Below, one piece after another: positions 51,864 to 64,000 of a DNA stretch of 64,000 nucleotides. Position 1 is the stretch's first letter. Each line of letters starts with the position of its first letter. This DNA comes from Nipponacmea schrenckii (lineage: Eukaryota > Mollusca > Gastropoda > Lottiidae). The notes beneath the pieces were generated by a model that did no database searches, had not been told where the DNA came from, and saw nothing but the letters and a program-made list of their open reading frames with translations. The position numbers were made by a program, and so were the translations under genes. The DNA lies in the NCBI GenBank assembly GCA_030562195.1, contig JAUJPP010000005.1, forward strand, positions 13,326,826 through 13,390,825. The letters are read 5' to 3'.

Positions 51864-54068
51864 GTGGAATGGTTTAATGACGAAATTGGTAGCCAAAAGA
51901 AAACGACGTCGAGCTGAACTCAATTGGCGCAAGACCAGTCTTACTATTCATAAAGAAATCTATCGACAGGAAAAAATAATGTAAATAGGCTTATTAACAA
52001 TTCAAAATCCCAATTCTACTGTAACAAAATAGAAACCAGTTGTAACAAACAAAAGGAACTTTTTCAAATAGTCAATAAACTATGAACCCGGACTCGTCAA
52101 GAACTATTCTTCCAGATTGCAAAAGCAATCTCGAACTGACTGAAAGGTTTGTTTGTGATAAAATATCAATAATACGGCAGAAACTGTGTGATTTTAATAT
52201 CTCATCTGATTACACTTTAGATGATGAACCTACGTCAGCTTCCTTTCACAATTTTGAACCAGTTAATGAAGAAATTGTTTCATCTATCATAAAATCAACA
52301 GCTCCAAAATGGTGCGCATTGGATCCCCTGCCCTCATCACTGATCAAAGACAATTTAGATCTTTTTCTGCCCACTATAATTGACATAAACAATTCAAGTT
52401 TTTCTGAATCTAAGATACCAGATAGTTTTAAACTTGCCAACGTGATACCTGCCATAAAAAAGTCAAATCTTGATCGAAACTTACTTAAGAATTACCGCCC
52501 TATTTCGAATCTAAGCTTTGTTTCGAAAATTCTAGAGAAATGTATAGCTAAGCAACTTATCTCTTATATCGAACAGAATGATCTTCGTGAAAATCTTCAA
52601 AGTGCATACCGTAAATTTCACAGTACAGAAACGGCTCTTGTCAAAGTTCATGATGACATTTTACGCTCTCTGGACAATAAAAACTGCGTATTTTTAATAC
52701 TCTTGGATTTGTCAGCAGCTTTTGACACCATTGACCCCAAGAATCTTTTAAAGAGACTATAAAATGAATTTGGTATTAAAGGATCAGCACTCAAACTCTT
52801 GGAAAGTTATCTTACTGGTCGAAAACAAAGAATAATTATTGATGGTGTAATCTCTAGTGATCATGACATTCTTTACGGCGTACCCCAAGGATCGGTTTTG
52901 AGGACCCATTTTATTTACCCTTTACACCACCCCTGTTGGAAACATTGTTAAAAAACATGGCCTTAAGTATCACATCTATGCTGATGATACACAATTATAT
53001 ATGTCATTTAACCCCGATACTGAAGATAATTTTATTCATAGTAAAGACAATGTCGAAAATTGCATAAAAGAGATAAAAATTTGGAGGTCGAAAAATTTCT
53101 TAAAACTTAATGGTGATAAAACTGAATACATGTTTATTGGTTCAAAATATAATTTAAAAACTGTAGATAATTCATTATCTCTCCATATTGAAAATTGTGA
53201 ATTTCCCCTGTAGCCTCAGCCAGAAACATAGGTGCACACTTTGATACTGGTATGACGATGTCAGTTCAGATTAATAATATTTGTAAAACTTGTTATTTTC
53301 ACATCCATAATATTGGAAAAATTCGTAAAGACCTGACCACTGACCATACAAGAACACTGGTTAATGCTTTTATTACCTTATGTTCAATTCTCTATTAGCT
53401 GGCTTGCCAAATAAATTGTTAAATAAATTACAAAAAGTTCAAAATACTGCCGCTAGACTTATCACACTTACCAAAAGACTGGAACATATTACCCCTTGTT
53501 TAATGAAGTTACACTGACTTCCCATACATTATAGAATTGAATTTAAAATATTATTACTTACTTATAAATGTTATAATCAAATTGCCCCAAAATATTTATG
53601 TGATCTCATATCCAAGCAAACAAATTCTCGCAACCTACGTAGCTCTAATGATATTTACAAATTGAAACCTATCACTGCCAACTATGTTAACTCCTATCTT
53701 GCTCCAAAACTCTGGAATAATCTTAAACCAAATAAAAAAAAACGAAATGGAAATTAGATCATGTACTTCAGTGGCATCTTTTAAATCAGCTTTAAAAACG
53801 TTTTTATTTAAAAATTCTTAACTAATTAGTTTTTAACTAGTTTTTAATCTTTGTTTTTTTTACCTGATATTTCAATATTTTATATTTATTCATCTTAAGT
53901 GATTGCAATATTTTAATTTAATCATTCACTTTATTTGAAATGGATTTTTAACTTTATGTTTTTTAATTTTAGCAAATTTAATCCTCATTGGTGTACTAAG
54001 TTTTGTAAAGCGCTACTGAACACCTTCGTGTGATAAATAGCGCTATATAAGTAATTTTAAATTTATTA

Positions 54069-54118
<50 letters not shown>
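51864..54118 (+). mobile_element. Decayed non-LTR retrotransposon (L2/CR1-like), 5' truncated
   Basis: It starts in the linker between endonuclease and reverse transcriptase (PWFNDEIG-like at about 51864); the endonuclease is missing. The RT domain is readable with breaks: NYRPISNLSFVSKILEKC, NLQSAYRKFHSTETALVKVH, FLILLDLSAAFDTIDP, a stop at 52759-52761, then GVPQGSVL with a +1 shift just after it, YADDTQLYM (the catalytic DD) and [19 protein letters not shown]. Further stops and shifts occur to about 53820, where LINE-type C-terminal text (KLQKVQNTAARLI, APKLWNNL, FKSALKTFLF) ends. The 3' end has agcgctatataagt followed by an (ATT)n tail, a typical L2-clade terminus. It is not functional. 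Confidence 0.9.
54059..54118. repeat. (ATT)n microsatellite, tail of the LINE
   Basis: About 60 bp of attattatt directly after the LINE 3' end. Confidence 0.85.
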
Positions 54119-54119
<1 letters not shown>

Positions 54120-56847
54120 GACACGAATCTTATTTCACTGTAAACATTATTTTCAAAACAGAAGTATTAAGGTGTGAGGGAACTCTTTTAAATTCAAACA
54201 TGATAATAAAACACCTTGAACTCCTTGTCATTGAGCTTTCTAATTGTCCGTTGTCAATCACCACCATCTGTAATGACCTCGAAAGGGTCGTCACTGAAGT
54301 ACGGTACTCTAATAGTAATTTTAAATTTTAGCGCATACGCTTAAATTCCTAAAAACTCATTCCCGGTAATTTTTAATGTCACTCGACTGGATTTTGTCAA
54401 TAAATTGGTGATCAATATAGTTATTATATTATAATCGTATTTCAATCTAGTTGTGTTAATGTTAATTTTATTCACCGCTTAAGTAAGAATTCTGATCACA
54501 ACCCGTTATTTGTACCCAGTTTCATCACAAAATCTAGAATGCATACTGGAATGAGCTCCAGTGTAAAATGCGATGTGCATTTCTTCCACAGACCCACACC
54601 CAGCACCACTACTCCCAGTCCACAGTGCAGATCAAAGGCTTTACTTCATTTCTGCGCAACGTGTGTCTGCTTTCCCTTTTGAGCAGGGTGCCAAACGCCA
54701 TTATATTATAATGTTAGTAGAGACCTTGTGTTCATTTCCTATATAGGACTCGGTCCAGTAAAAAAAAATGTGCTAATGATACGAATTTAGTCCGTTCTAT
54801 TTTTAGAAATCCTTCTTCTCCTTTTGGGGTTTTATGGCATGCCCATTTTCGACTAATTCGTCTGAAATTGCATTTTCTCTCAGAATTTCAGAGATAATGA
54901 AAAATTTAATTGGTGGGAGGTTATTTCTAATAATAGTGTTTTTGTGAAAGCCCAGTGGATGTTGATAAAATATAGTGGTCTACTTTCATTTCGACTACGA
55001 CCCAAATTTCATGGTCATGCTATATGGAATTTTTGTAGAGCAACCAAGTATTGGCTAGGCTTTCATGTGACATACTGGAAAGTAGTCAATGAGATTTCTT
55101 GAAAAAGTTGGAAGGTTGAATTTCGTGATTTAACAAGGAAACAGATTTTAAATGAATTGGTGGACCCAGTTCATAACGTCCATTTGGTCATAGCTATTGA
55201 GTTTTTGAGTTATCGGTCTTTGTCATTGTTAATGTTTTCCGTTTGAGTTTCATTAAACTATTATCAGTAGTCGCTGCCTCCGTTTGTGTCCAACCAACTA
55301 TAGTCCTTTTATCCTTAAACTGTCGAAATTATCAAGGTAAAAAACTGCAGAGAACATCCTTCTTAATATGGCCAATAACAGTATATAAGTTGCCAGATGC
55401 CATGACTAAAAGAATGAAATCTATATATAACTAAACTAAAGTAATTATTGAAAATTGCTGCTAAGCGTGTTTCAAAATTACATAGTTTATGGATTATTAC
55501 TTCTTTAAATAGGGATTTATTGGATTATAGAGGAATCCTTTAGTGTGGTTTTGCCACCGTAAAAAGAGTCATTTGAACAAGTAATAAAAAAATCAAAATC
55601 ATCTTAGACGCAGTAGCCTGTCCATTTTTGAAGATGCCAAACCGGAGCATTATGTAGCAGGTAATTTGTATTATATAATTCTACAATTCTATAAAAAGTT
55701 TGTTTCAAATGGTATTGGTAATTTTGATATTGCGATGGAACGTTTTGGAATGACATTGGTTATTTTGCTGCCCAGTGTACAAAGTGTTTTGGATGGAAAT
55801 CCTGGTATGATGATTACGAGTTTTTAACTCGATTCGAAGTATCAGTGAACCAAATTTTAAAACTAAATCGAATGCGTTTATGTCCCACATCACCGATTGG
55901 TTGAATTTGCACGGAAGTGTGGTTCTTTCTTATTTTCATTGCAGAACTCTTCAAAGATGTCAGCTTCCATGAATTTATTTTGTTTACGTGTCAACTTTTG
56001 ACTATTGTACATTGATTTCCCTTCAAAAGATAAATGTTAAGATGTCTTTAGGCACTGCAAAGAAAGGTTGGTGCATAGGCCTACATTACAATAGAGAATA
56101 ACCAAGCTTAATTGATAAAGAGATGTTGAACAACGATAAGCTTTAACTTGAACTGTTGAAGTTAAGTGATTCGAGGAACGAATAAATTCAATAAACAGCT
56201 ATTTTGTTGAATATTTGAAAAGTGTCGAAATTTAAAGCCTAGAGTTCCATTGCCTATTTTGAACATTGTAATCCATGGCTATTATCGGGCCTTGAAAACC
56301 TGTTTCTTTTCATGCAATTAATCGAGTTCTATGTCCCACTCTTAGGCCTAGGGATCCTTTTTACCATCATGATGTTGTTTAAACTTCTTGGCCTTTATCT
56401 TTCCCAAATTATTCGCACCCTGGATAGAGAACAAGCCTCTAACTCAATAATCCACTAAGACTCCCTTCTTTTTCTCAGTAAATATGTTGAATAGTAATCA
56501 AATACCGGTACTATTTTCTTGATAAGTACCATAGGCCTATAGAGGATGAGCTAAAGAGGCTAGTTTCTACCGTTACATTATTAACATCATCTTCATATGA
56601 CCACTGTTATTTCATCCTTTGACTGCAATAGCCACAGTTCTCGGATTTGGTTGGATAACGCTTAACTAAATACTGCTAACAGATAATAAATCACAATGTT
56701 AACAGTCTAACTGTTGATGGCTCTGTTTGGTTAAATTGACTGGTGTAGATCCAAATAAATAGCTGCAGTCCTGTATATAAGAAAGGTGGCTATTGCAGCC
56801 AGATATAGCCTGACACTGTGAATATGTAGGCCTATAAGCATATATTT
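54119..56847. other. No gene recognised
   Basis: Long intergenic stretch between the LINE tail and the GLT8D gene. No splice-flanked coding segment, RNA gene or clear repeat was identified. The last few hundred bases should contain the GLT8D promoter. Confidence 0.4.
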
Positions 56848-59800
56848 ATGATTATCTTTGTAGTTGGTATAGTGTTATTAATACTATGGTTAGCTACACT
56901 ATGTTATTTATGGTTTCCTAATATAATATCAATGCTCTTCCATCATAAACTGGATCATTCTGTTAGTCTAGAATCAGGTGTGTATTTTCTACAACAACAC
57001 TTTCATATTGTCCTGTTATTTTCTCAGTTTCTTCCATGTGATTTGTATATTAATCTGTAAAAAGTGGGGTCTACTTCCAGTCAAGAATTTCTATTTGAAA
57101 ATATAATCACCTCTGAACAAATTCAGATGTATACATAATTAATGTCAATGGCATATCTTAAAAATCTTTTTATGTAATATTTACAATGTCTTTAATTATT
57201 AAATATTGGTTTTGCATACTCATTCTATAAGTACCGGTAATAATGATTTTCTATGTTTGATATATCATATCTATAATTATTTCAGATCATATACATGGCA
57301 TTCAACAAGAATCTAAACGTTTACCGGTACCAACTTTACCAACTAGTAGTGGAGATAAAAAAGATATAGTACATGTGTGCATCACATCAGACAAACATAC
57401 AGTGGGTGGAATGATAGCTTTGATAAATAGTATAATATCAAATACTAAACATACTATATACTTTCATCTTGTAGTTGATGAAGCTAGCATGGACCATCTT
57501 GGGTAAGTTTCTCATGAAAAACTCTTCAATTGTTTCCACTTGAGTGAAGTTGCTTATTAAATCTTTTTTTTTTGCATTATTTGCAGTTTTTTGTAAGATG
57601 TCTATTGTGTTTGTAACTTGTTTGAATATTAAAAGGGCCATAATTGTTTCTTTTCAAAGACTTTACTTGTCTAAATTCACGAAAACTATACACAAATTTT
57701 TAAACTTCAAAATTATTTTTAAAGATAAAATAAACATTACACAATCTGTCTAATGAAGGCACTGTATGCGTAATGAAAGCACTGTAGGCGTAATGAAGGC
57801 ACTGTATGTGTAATGAAGGCACTGTATGTGTAATGAAGGTACTGTATGTGTAATGAAGGTACTGTATGTGTAACGAAGGTACTGCATTAAATCACCAATT
57901 TGATTGATTTGAGATCTGCCTAAACCAAGTAATCAATACTCTGTAATTTGTAGAATAAGAAATTCCAGGTGTATTTCTGCCTCTATGCTGATTGTTTCCT
58001 TTCTTCGTAGTATTTGGATTAAAGAAACCAAATTAAATTCTATCAACTATGAATTAAAGAAATTTCCAGAATTCTGGGTGGAAGGCAAGATTAAAATGAG
58101 AGGAAGTAGAAAAGAGTTGGGTAGACCTGTAAGTATTACCCATACACTAAATTTAAAGATGTTTTCTCACAGTCACACTCCATGGTATATTATATTTAAC
58201 TGAGCTAGAATGAGTTAGTACTAATGTTATATTTGTCATTTAATAACAACTGTCATAGCCCTGGTTTGGAAACATGTAACAATCGACAGTTTAACTGTAG
58301 TTTAAACAACATTTATTTCAGTACAGTTATGCATAATATGTACATTTACAAATAACAAAGTATAGCCAATCAAGAAACAAGCCGGGCTTAAATTAATTTT
58401 ATATACAAACATTAAGCAAATATACATGAAATAATACAGTAAAATATGAATCATATAATGTAGATGGTGAAATATTTACAATGATTACAATAATATCACC
58501 AGAGTTTACTCACTTGTATGATTAATTGATATTAATTGAAATACCGGGTATTATATTGGAAAATTCAAGAGGGGTTTTGTTTTAACTTACTCATTTCATC
58601 ATTGGCTCTATTAGCTGTGTTAATCTGTGAAAGACACAAGGTATCTGCTATATTTAATATACTGTGAGTTTAAAAAAAATTCATTTCATTTTATTATTTC
58701 AGTTAAATTATGCCAGATATTATCTACCAAAACTATTTCCTAAATTAGAAGATAAATTTATCTTTTTAGATGATGACTGCATTGTACAAGGTATGAAATA
58801 TTTGATTGAGAGATACTACCTCATAGACTGCACATAATCATTACTTAGTTTTAATGATAATTACTTTGTTTTGAGGATTATTACTTAGTTTTGAGGATAA
58901 TTGCTTCGTTTTAAGGATAATTACTCAGTTTTAAAGATAATTACTTAGTTTTATTGATAATTATTCGTTTCATTGATAATTGCTTAGTTTTAAGGATAAT
59001 TACTTAGTTATATTGATAATTGTTAGTTTCATTGATAATTGCTTAGTTTTAAAGATAATTGTTAGTTTCATTGATAATTGCTTAGTTTTAAAGATAATTG
59101 TTAGTTTCATTGATAATTACTTAGTTTTATAGATAATAACTTTGTTTTAAGGATAATTACTTAGTTTTATGAATTAAGATTAAAGAGGGAGGGATCTTTG
59201 TGCTCAGCTCAGAAATAAGAATAAAAAGAGATCAAATATGTTAACTAAGGAAAAATTCCTTTTTGAGAAAAAGACAACTGTTTGTTCATGTATTTTGTTA
59301 AAATCTTTGAATAACAGGAAAGGGAGGGATGTACAGGCCTAGGGTGGAACAAATACTTAAATGAGAAATTGGGATAAAGGGTCTAGATCTGTTGGATATT
59401 TTTCTTATGTTCAGATCTAAAATTAGAAAATATAATAACTCACCCAATGGGCCAGAAGTATTGTACCTGTTATATACAGATTGATTTTATTTTGCTATGA
59501 ACAAGAGTGGCTTTTAAGCTCTGATTTTTGGAATATGCCACTATCATTTTCTGCTTATAAAATAATATGTGGAATGAATCTTTTCATGGGACAAAAAAGG
59601 GTGCTATGTGTTAGAGGTCCATTTACGCCTAAGGAATACGCCTATCAATAGTAACCTTTATTACATGCACATCCGTACATACAGAACGCCAGGTCTAAAC
59701 TGACGCTAAATGTCTCATGCACGTGACATGAGTATTTGTTCATGCACAGGATATCTATTTATAAATATAACCTCAACACTATGCCTGCATTTCAGTGAAT

Positions 59801-60717
59801 ATTAAGTCATATAGGTCTTGCTATATTAAATGTCTCAATCCAATTGCGAAAAATGAGCAAATATGGCATATACTTTGTTTGAAGTAATCGCCTACAATAT
59901 GTCATTTAATGTCACTTTGTATCTAATGTAGGTGATATAGCAGAATTGTATAAAACTACAATAAAACCAGGCCATTTAGCAGCATTTTCTACAGACTGTT
60001 CTGGTAATTCAAAACGATTGACTTATATGAAGGTAAATAACTGCTGTAAATAACTATATATCTACCATAATAGCTACATTTATCTACAATCTAGTATCTG
60101 TACATTATCAATTAGCATCATAGCTACTTATATACATATATAACATCATAGTAATAACTCTATATCTACATCATAGCTACATCATAGCTACATCATAGCT
60201 ACATCATATCTACATCATATCTACATCATAAACATGTAGTCAATTTCAATTCAGATCCCTTATATTTCATTGACACTCCACTTATTTTAAGAAATACAGT
60301 AATCTAAATTCAAATTGATTTAATGATTGGAAGGGTAAAATCATTTTAAGTTATGTTTGAGAATAAGGAAGCCTTAATAATGTTTTGTAATTATATGTTT
60401 TTTTGGTCTTAACCTGGTGTTATTTGCTTTGTTTTGGCCAGGTTCCAATCACTCTTAGCAAGTAAAATCATTCGTTGCTTCCTTTGTCAAAAAAATTATC
60501 GTTGTATAAAGGGTTGTTACTTTTTTGTCACCTTTTTGTTTTTTTGCAGAATATTTATGCAGATTATATAGATTTAAAAAATAAACATGTCCAACAAATG
60601 AAAATCAATCCACAAGAATGTGCGTTTAATACGGGTGTGTTTGTAGCTGATATGAGAGATTGGAGAAAACACAATATTACTAATCAATTAGAATATTGGA
60701 TGAAACTCAATAACAGA
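56848..60717 (+). CDS. Glycosyltransferase family 8 domain protein (GLT8D1/2-like), six exons, 3' end unresolved
   Basis: Exons 56848-56977, 57286-57502, 58011-58128, 58703-58790, 59932-60032 and 60550-60717 join in frame to 274 residues; vertebrate GLT8D1 has about 370. Residues 2-24 are a signal anchor, so the enzyme is a type II Golgi membrane protein. GT8 features: VHVCITSDKHTVGGMIALIN, LNYARYYLPKLFP, the metal-binding DxD in FIFLDDDCIVQGDIAELY, GHLAAFSTDC, and CAFNTGVFVADMRDWRKHNI followed by TNQLEYWMKLNNR. The donor substrate of GLT8D proteins is poorly known. The next exon should begin x-E-V-Y-G-N-E: such a segment is found 13 times in the array 61700-62594, and only the last copy (acceptor before 62559) keeps phase 0. 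Even there the frame ends at 62630 without the expected PPxLIVF text, so the true remaining exons probably lie right of the window or the locus is damaged. Confidence 0.9.
57741..57890. repeat. About 21-bp tandem repeat, seven copies
   Basis: Units read taatgaaggcactgtatgtg with single-base changes. In GLT8D intron 2, away from the splice sites. Confidence 0.8.
58840..59170. repeat. About 20-bp tandem repeat
   Basis: About 14 units of the type ataattacttagttttaagg. In GLT8D intron 4. Confidence 0.8.
59323..59480 (+). repeat. Dispersed repeat, copy 1 of 2
   Basis: Shares gatgtacaggcctagggtgg, aacaaata and aactcacccaatgggccaga with 63193-63355 in the same orientation, about 3.9 kb away. Confidence 0.65.
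60033..60235. repeat. Short tandem repeats following a donor
   Basis: Directly after the exon end at 60032 the intron start gtaaataact is duplicated (gtaaataactgctgtaaata), then a run of about ten ctacatcata(g/t) units follows at about 60160-60235. Confidence 0.6.
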
Positions 60718-60954
60718 GTAAGACTTCAGTTTATTAGTTTTACAACCACATTGGTTTCCTTTCATTTGAGCAAAGCATACTGTTTTCCTAATTTTTTCTA
60801 TTTTTTTTATGAGTTTTGGAATATCAGCCTTAAAATAGTGCTGTTAGTCTAAGTATGTCTTTGTGTTGATAAATATATAATTTTTTGTATACTTATATAG
60901 AATGTGGAGCGTATATCGCAGTCACCATGTCGGTTCAATGCTCTGTCCGACCAC

Positions 60955-61235
60955 AATTGCTCGTAATCACTCTATAAGGCACAGTTCGTGAAAGACTTTG
61001 ATGTAATTTGTGTCAGTGTTTGTAATCACCCAAGGATGAACCCTATGGAAAATCAGCGAAATCGAAAAATATTTAGTATGAGTTATTGCGCTTTCGTCGA
61101 AATTGGTCAAAAACGGTGCCTTAAACATGCTGAAATTGTTTGATATCACCCAAGAATAAACCCTTTAGAAAACGAAAAATATCTTAATATATTTAATATG
61201 AATTATTGCCCATGTTCTTTTAAACGCGTTTGATT
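60955..61235. repeat. Dispersed repeat copy (ggatgaaccctattga family)
   Basis: Contains caaggatgaaccctatggaa, atgagttattgcgctttcgt and a second degenerate unit (caagaataaaccctttagaa). In the GLT8D intron after 60717. Confidence 0.5.
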
Positions 61236-61699
61236 CATTACAGATTTTGATTGCCAGTGAGTAATGGTATATTGCCTTGCCTAACAAGCTATCTTCATGA
61301 ATTTATATTGAAAAGAAACCAATTTCTCTCCTAGAAATTTCAACCAAATTTTGAAGATCTGATTGTGTGCTCATGTTTATATTTTAATCAATGAAAAGAC
61401 ATTCTAAGACTAGCAGTGATATTTAAATAAATATGAAGGAGAGAATTTTAAAAAATCCTTTTCATTGTTCATATTATTATCATGTTCTTTTAGAAAGCAT
61501 TGCTTTCACAATAGTATTTTTGGCATTAATTTTGATGGGTACTGCTACATTGTTAATCAACCCCTGCTTACAAGTAATCCATTCATTAACTAAATTAATT
61601 GAACGTTTTTGATGAGACATTATTGTTTCCCTGTATGAAGTAAGGTTATTTTTAGTTTTGAACATCACAGACCTGTACTTGATGTCTAGCCGCTTATAT

Positions 61700-62594
61700 G
61701 AATTGTAGAGAGGAGGTGTATGGCAATGAGAGAGCAGGTGGAGGATATTAAAATCTAAATTTTTTATCTATGAATTTTAGAGAGGAGGTGTATGGCAATG
61801 AGAGAGCAGGTGGAGGATATTAAAATCTTAATTTGTTATCTATGAATTTTAGAGAGGAGGTGTATGGCAATGAGAGCATGTGGAGGATATTAAAATCTTA
61901 ATTTGTTATCTATGAATTTTAGAGAGGTGTATGGCAATGAGAGCAGGTGGAGGATATTAAAATCTTAATTTGTTATCTATGAATTTTAGAGAGGAGGTGT
62001 ATGGCAATGAGAGCAGGTGGAGGATATTAAAATCTTAATTTGTTATCTATGAATTTTAGAGAGGAGGTGTATGGCAATGAGAGAGCAGGTGGAGGATATT
62101 AAAATCTTAATTTGTTATCTATGAATTTTAGAGAGGAGGTGTATGGCAATGAGAGCAGGTGGAGGATATTAAAATCTTAATTTGTTATCTATGAATTTTA
62201 GAGAGGAAGTGTATGGCAATGAGAGACAGGTGGAGGATATTAAAATCTTAATTTGTTATCTATGAATTTTAGAGAGGAGGTGTATGGCAATGAGAGAGCA
62301 GGTGGAGGATATCAAAATCTAAATTTGTTATCTATGAATTTTAGAGAGCAGGTGTATGGCAATAAGAGTGCAGGTGGAGGATATTAAAATCTTAATTTGT
62401 TATCTATGAATTTTAGAGAGGAGGTGTATGGCAATGAGAGAGCAGGTGGAGGATATTAAAATCTTAATTTGTTATCTATGAATTTTAGAGAGGAGGTGTA
62501 TGGTAATGAGAGCAGGTGGAGGATCTCAAAATCTTAATTTGTTATCTTTGAATTTTAGAGGGAGGTGTATGGCAATGAGAGAGCAGGTGGAGGA
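61700..62594 (+). repeat. 71-bp minisatellite carrying a splice acceptor and exon start of the GLT8D gene
   Basis: Thirteen copies start near 61700, 61772, 61844, 61914, 61981, 62051, 62123, 62193, 62264, 62337, 62408, 62480 and 62550. Each has tgaattttag followed by aggtgtatggcaatgagag and (gag)caggtggagg, then ttaatttgttatctat. The segment after the AG reads E-V-Y-G-N-E-R-A-G-G-G, which fits the residues that follow WMKLN in GLT8D proteins. Most copies begin AGAGGAGG; the last begins AGGGAGG, one base shorter, which restores phase 0 with the exon ending at 60717. Confidence 0.85.
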
Positions 62595-62630
62595 TTAATC
62601 TTGATGTTACTCTTAGAAAATCACCTTTAG

Positions 62631-64000
62631 AAAACGATGTGGCATGTCAGACAAAGGGAAGGATTTGAACACATCAGTTAGCAGTGTAGGCTGAAGCAGA
62701 GCAAAACTTGGTTTCTTATCTTGAATAAGCAAGTGTTGCATGAAGAGTAGGATAGTAAAATTCACCAATTCATGTATCTTGAAAGAGCAAAGTTATGTAA
62801 TGTAGGTGCAGAAGAGTAGGACGTAAAACTCCTTCATTTCTTTCTTTGTTTACGCCCCATAATAATGTTGTAATTGCGATAGAGACGTACGTAGTTCATC
62901 ATTTTGTTAACGATGAAACTTTTGATCATTTATTTGAATGAAATGCTGTGAACATTATTATTGACTGAAATTGAAAAGCGATTGGGGATTTTTCGATGAA
63001 CGGTTTTTGAGTTATTACACTTGGTTTAGTCAAAACGTTTCAAAATTGGCTTGTGAACGCGATAGAGACTACAGTTTTCAACGGATTTGAATGAAACTTG
63101 CTGTGATCATTTCTAATGATGAAATCTCGGTCAAGTTCGAAATTGGTGATATTTCAATGAACGGTTTTTGATTTCGGGGAAGGAAGGTATTGAATCTCCC
63201 AGATGTACAGGTCTAGGGTGGAACAAATATTTTATTGAGAAATGGGAATCTTGTGTTGTTGGATGATTTTCTTCTGTTCTGATCTGAAATAAGAAAAAAA
63301 AAAAAATAACTCGCCCAATCGGCGAGAAGTATAGTACCTGTTAAGTACAGTTAGACTTAGTCAAAACGCGTCAAAATTGGCTTGGCTTTTCATCGAATTT
63401 AAATGAAACTTGCTGTGATCATTTATATTGATGAGGAACTATATCTGAGTTATTGCCCTTGACTAGTCAAAACACACGAAAATTAGCTAGTAAATGCAAT
63501 AGAGACTAGGTTTCATCTGAATTGGTAGAAATTTGGAGTGAACATTTATTTTGACGAGCACTTGGATTAGACCTAAATAATGTTAGAGTTTCTTGCCTGT
63601 GTTAAAATAGAAAATACACTTTAAAGTGGGCGTATCTTTCTAGGCAGCTGTTTGTTGTTTATAGTTATGATCTATATTTGCACTGTTATTGTATCAAATA
63701 TTCAAGCTTTTAAAACAGAAAACAAAACAAACACGGTCAATTAATGCACCTTCTAGAGCCATTTTTTTCTTTTTTTCGATCACTTTTTGCTTGGCAATCG
63801 ATTTAAATTGATCGTCAAGAATTGTTATTGTTAGGTTTTTTTAGATTTTTCTAAGGAAAAATTTATAGCTCAGTTTGAAAATATAGTATTTCTGTTCAGA
63901 TCAAACATTTTTAAATCGGCTGCAATCGAAAATGAATATCTTAAACTAGATTTGTGCTAGACCGGAAGTGAGCTATTGGATAATGTGCCCTAATCTTGTA
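62631..64000. repeat. Dispersed repeats to the right edge, no exon recognised
   Basis: At about 62870-63560 the agagactacagttttcaacg / gaatgaaacttgctgtgatc family recurs (also near 28730-29770), with the second copy of the 59323 repeat at 63193-63355. I looked for the remaining GLT8D exons (PPxLIVF, HIRHLG, KLLHWNG) on the plus strand and did not see them. Confidence 0.5.

Noticed and set aside
61700..62594. CRISPR-like regular repeats
   Set aside because: The copies are head-to-tail without unique spacers, in an animal gene; this is a minisatellite.

Overview
This is a window of animal nuclear DNA. It is AT-rich, with intron-split genes using GT/AG splice sites, polyadenylation signals, LINE and MITE-like repeats and long minisatellites. 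The gene set (beta-tubulin, a TR2/TR4-type nuclear receptor, ABHD6, cytosolic malate dehydrogenase, emopamil-binding protein, a BTB-kelch protein, a GLT8D-type glycosyltransferase, FkbM-type methyltransferases) and the dispersed repeats (a family reading '...ggatgaaccctattga...' and 'caagggcaataactc', and a LINE ending in 'agcgctatataagt') fit a lophotrochozoan, most likely a mollusc. The species is an inference; nothing in the window proves it.

Layout, left to right. First exon of an EBP (sterol delta8-delta7 isomerase) gene on the minus strand (1405-1702), running off the left edge. Divergent to it is a nine-exon BTB-BACK-kelch gene on plus (2550-8795; first exon not found). ABHD6 (8 coding exons, minus, 12480-17751). 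An intronless cytosolic malate dehydrogenase ORF (minus, 20378-21376). A 1.2 kb minisatellite (22085-23243). A tRNA-like sequence among MITE copies (25.4-25.7 kb). FkbM-type methyltransferase copy 1 (plus, 27275-28195). A 12-exon NR2C nuclear receptor (minus, 33963-42922). A three-exon beta-tubulin (plus, 46092-48076). FkbM-type copy 2 (minus, 49151-50083). A decayed L2/CR1-like LINE (about 51864-54118). The first six coding exons of a GLT8D glycosyltransferase (plus, 56848-60717), whose next exon lies in or beyond a minisatellite at 61700-62594.

The exon models were derived by reading splice sites and phases. ABHD6 (331 aa), NR2C (705 aa) and beta-tubulin (446 aa) close exactly in frame, which is good internal support. 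The genes look like ordinary unlinked housekeeping and regulatory loci rather than a cluster with a joint pathway.

The most unusual signal is that several minisatellites overlap splice junctions instead of merely lying inside introns. In five places the repeat unit contains the real 5' or 3' splice site, sometimes with adjoining exon bases: donors after the kelch exon ending at 3647 and the NR2C exon ending at 36517; acceptors before the kelch exon at 8026, the ABHD6 last exon at 12629, and the GLT8D exon in the 61.7-62.6 kb array. Each array lays down about 5 to 20 decoy splice sites beside the true one. Two readings worked out here make the point: decoy acceptors in the kelch array run into a stop after five codons, and only the last of 13 copies in the GLT8D array keeps the incoming reading frame. 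A second notable signal is a pair of inverted FkbM-type paralogues whose 3' thirds are almost identical while their 5' parts have diverged, suggesting gene conversion.
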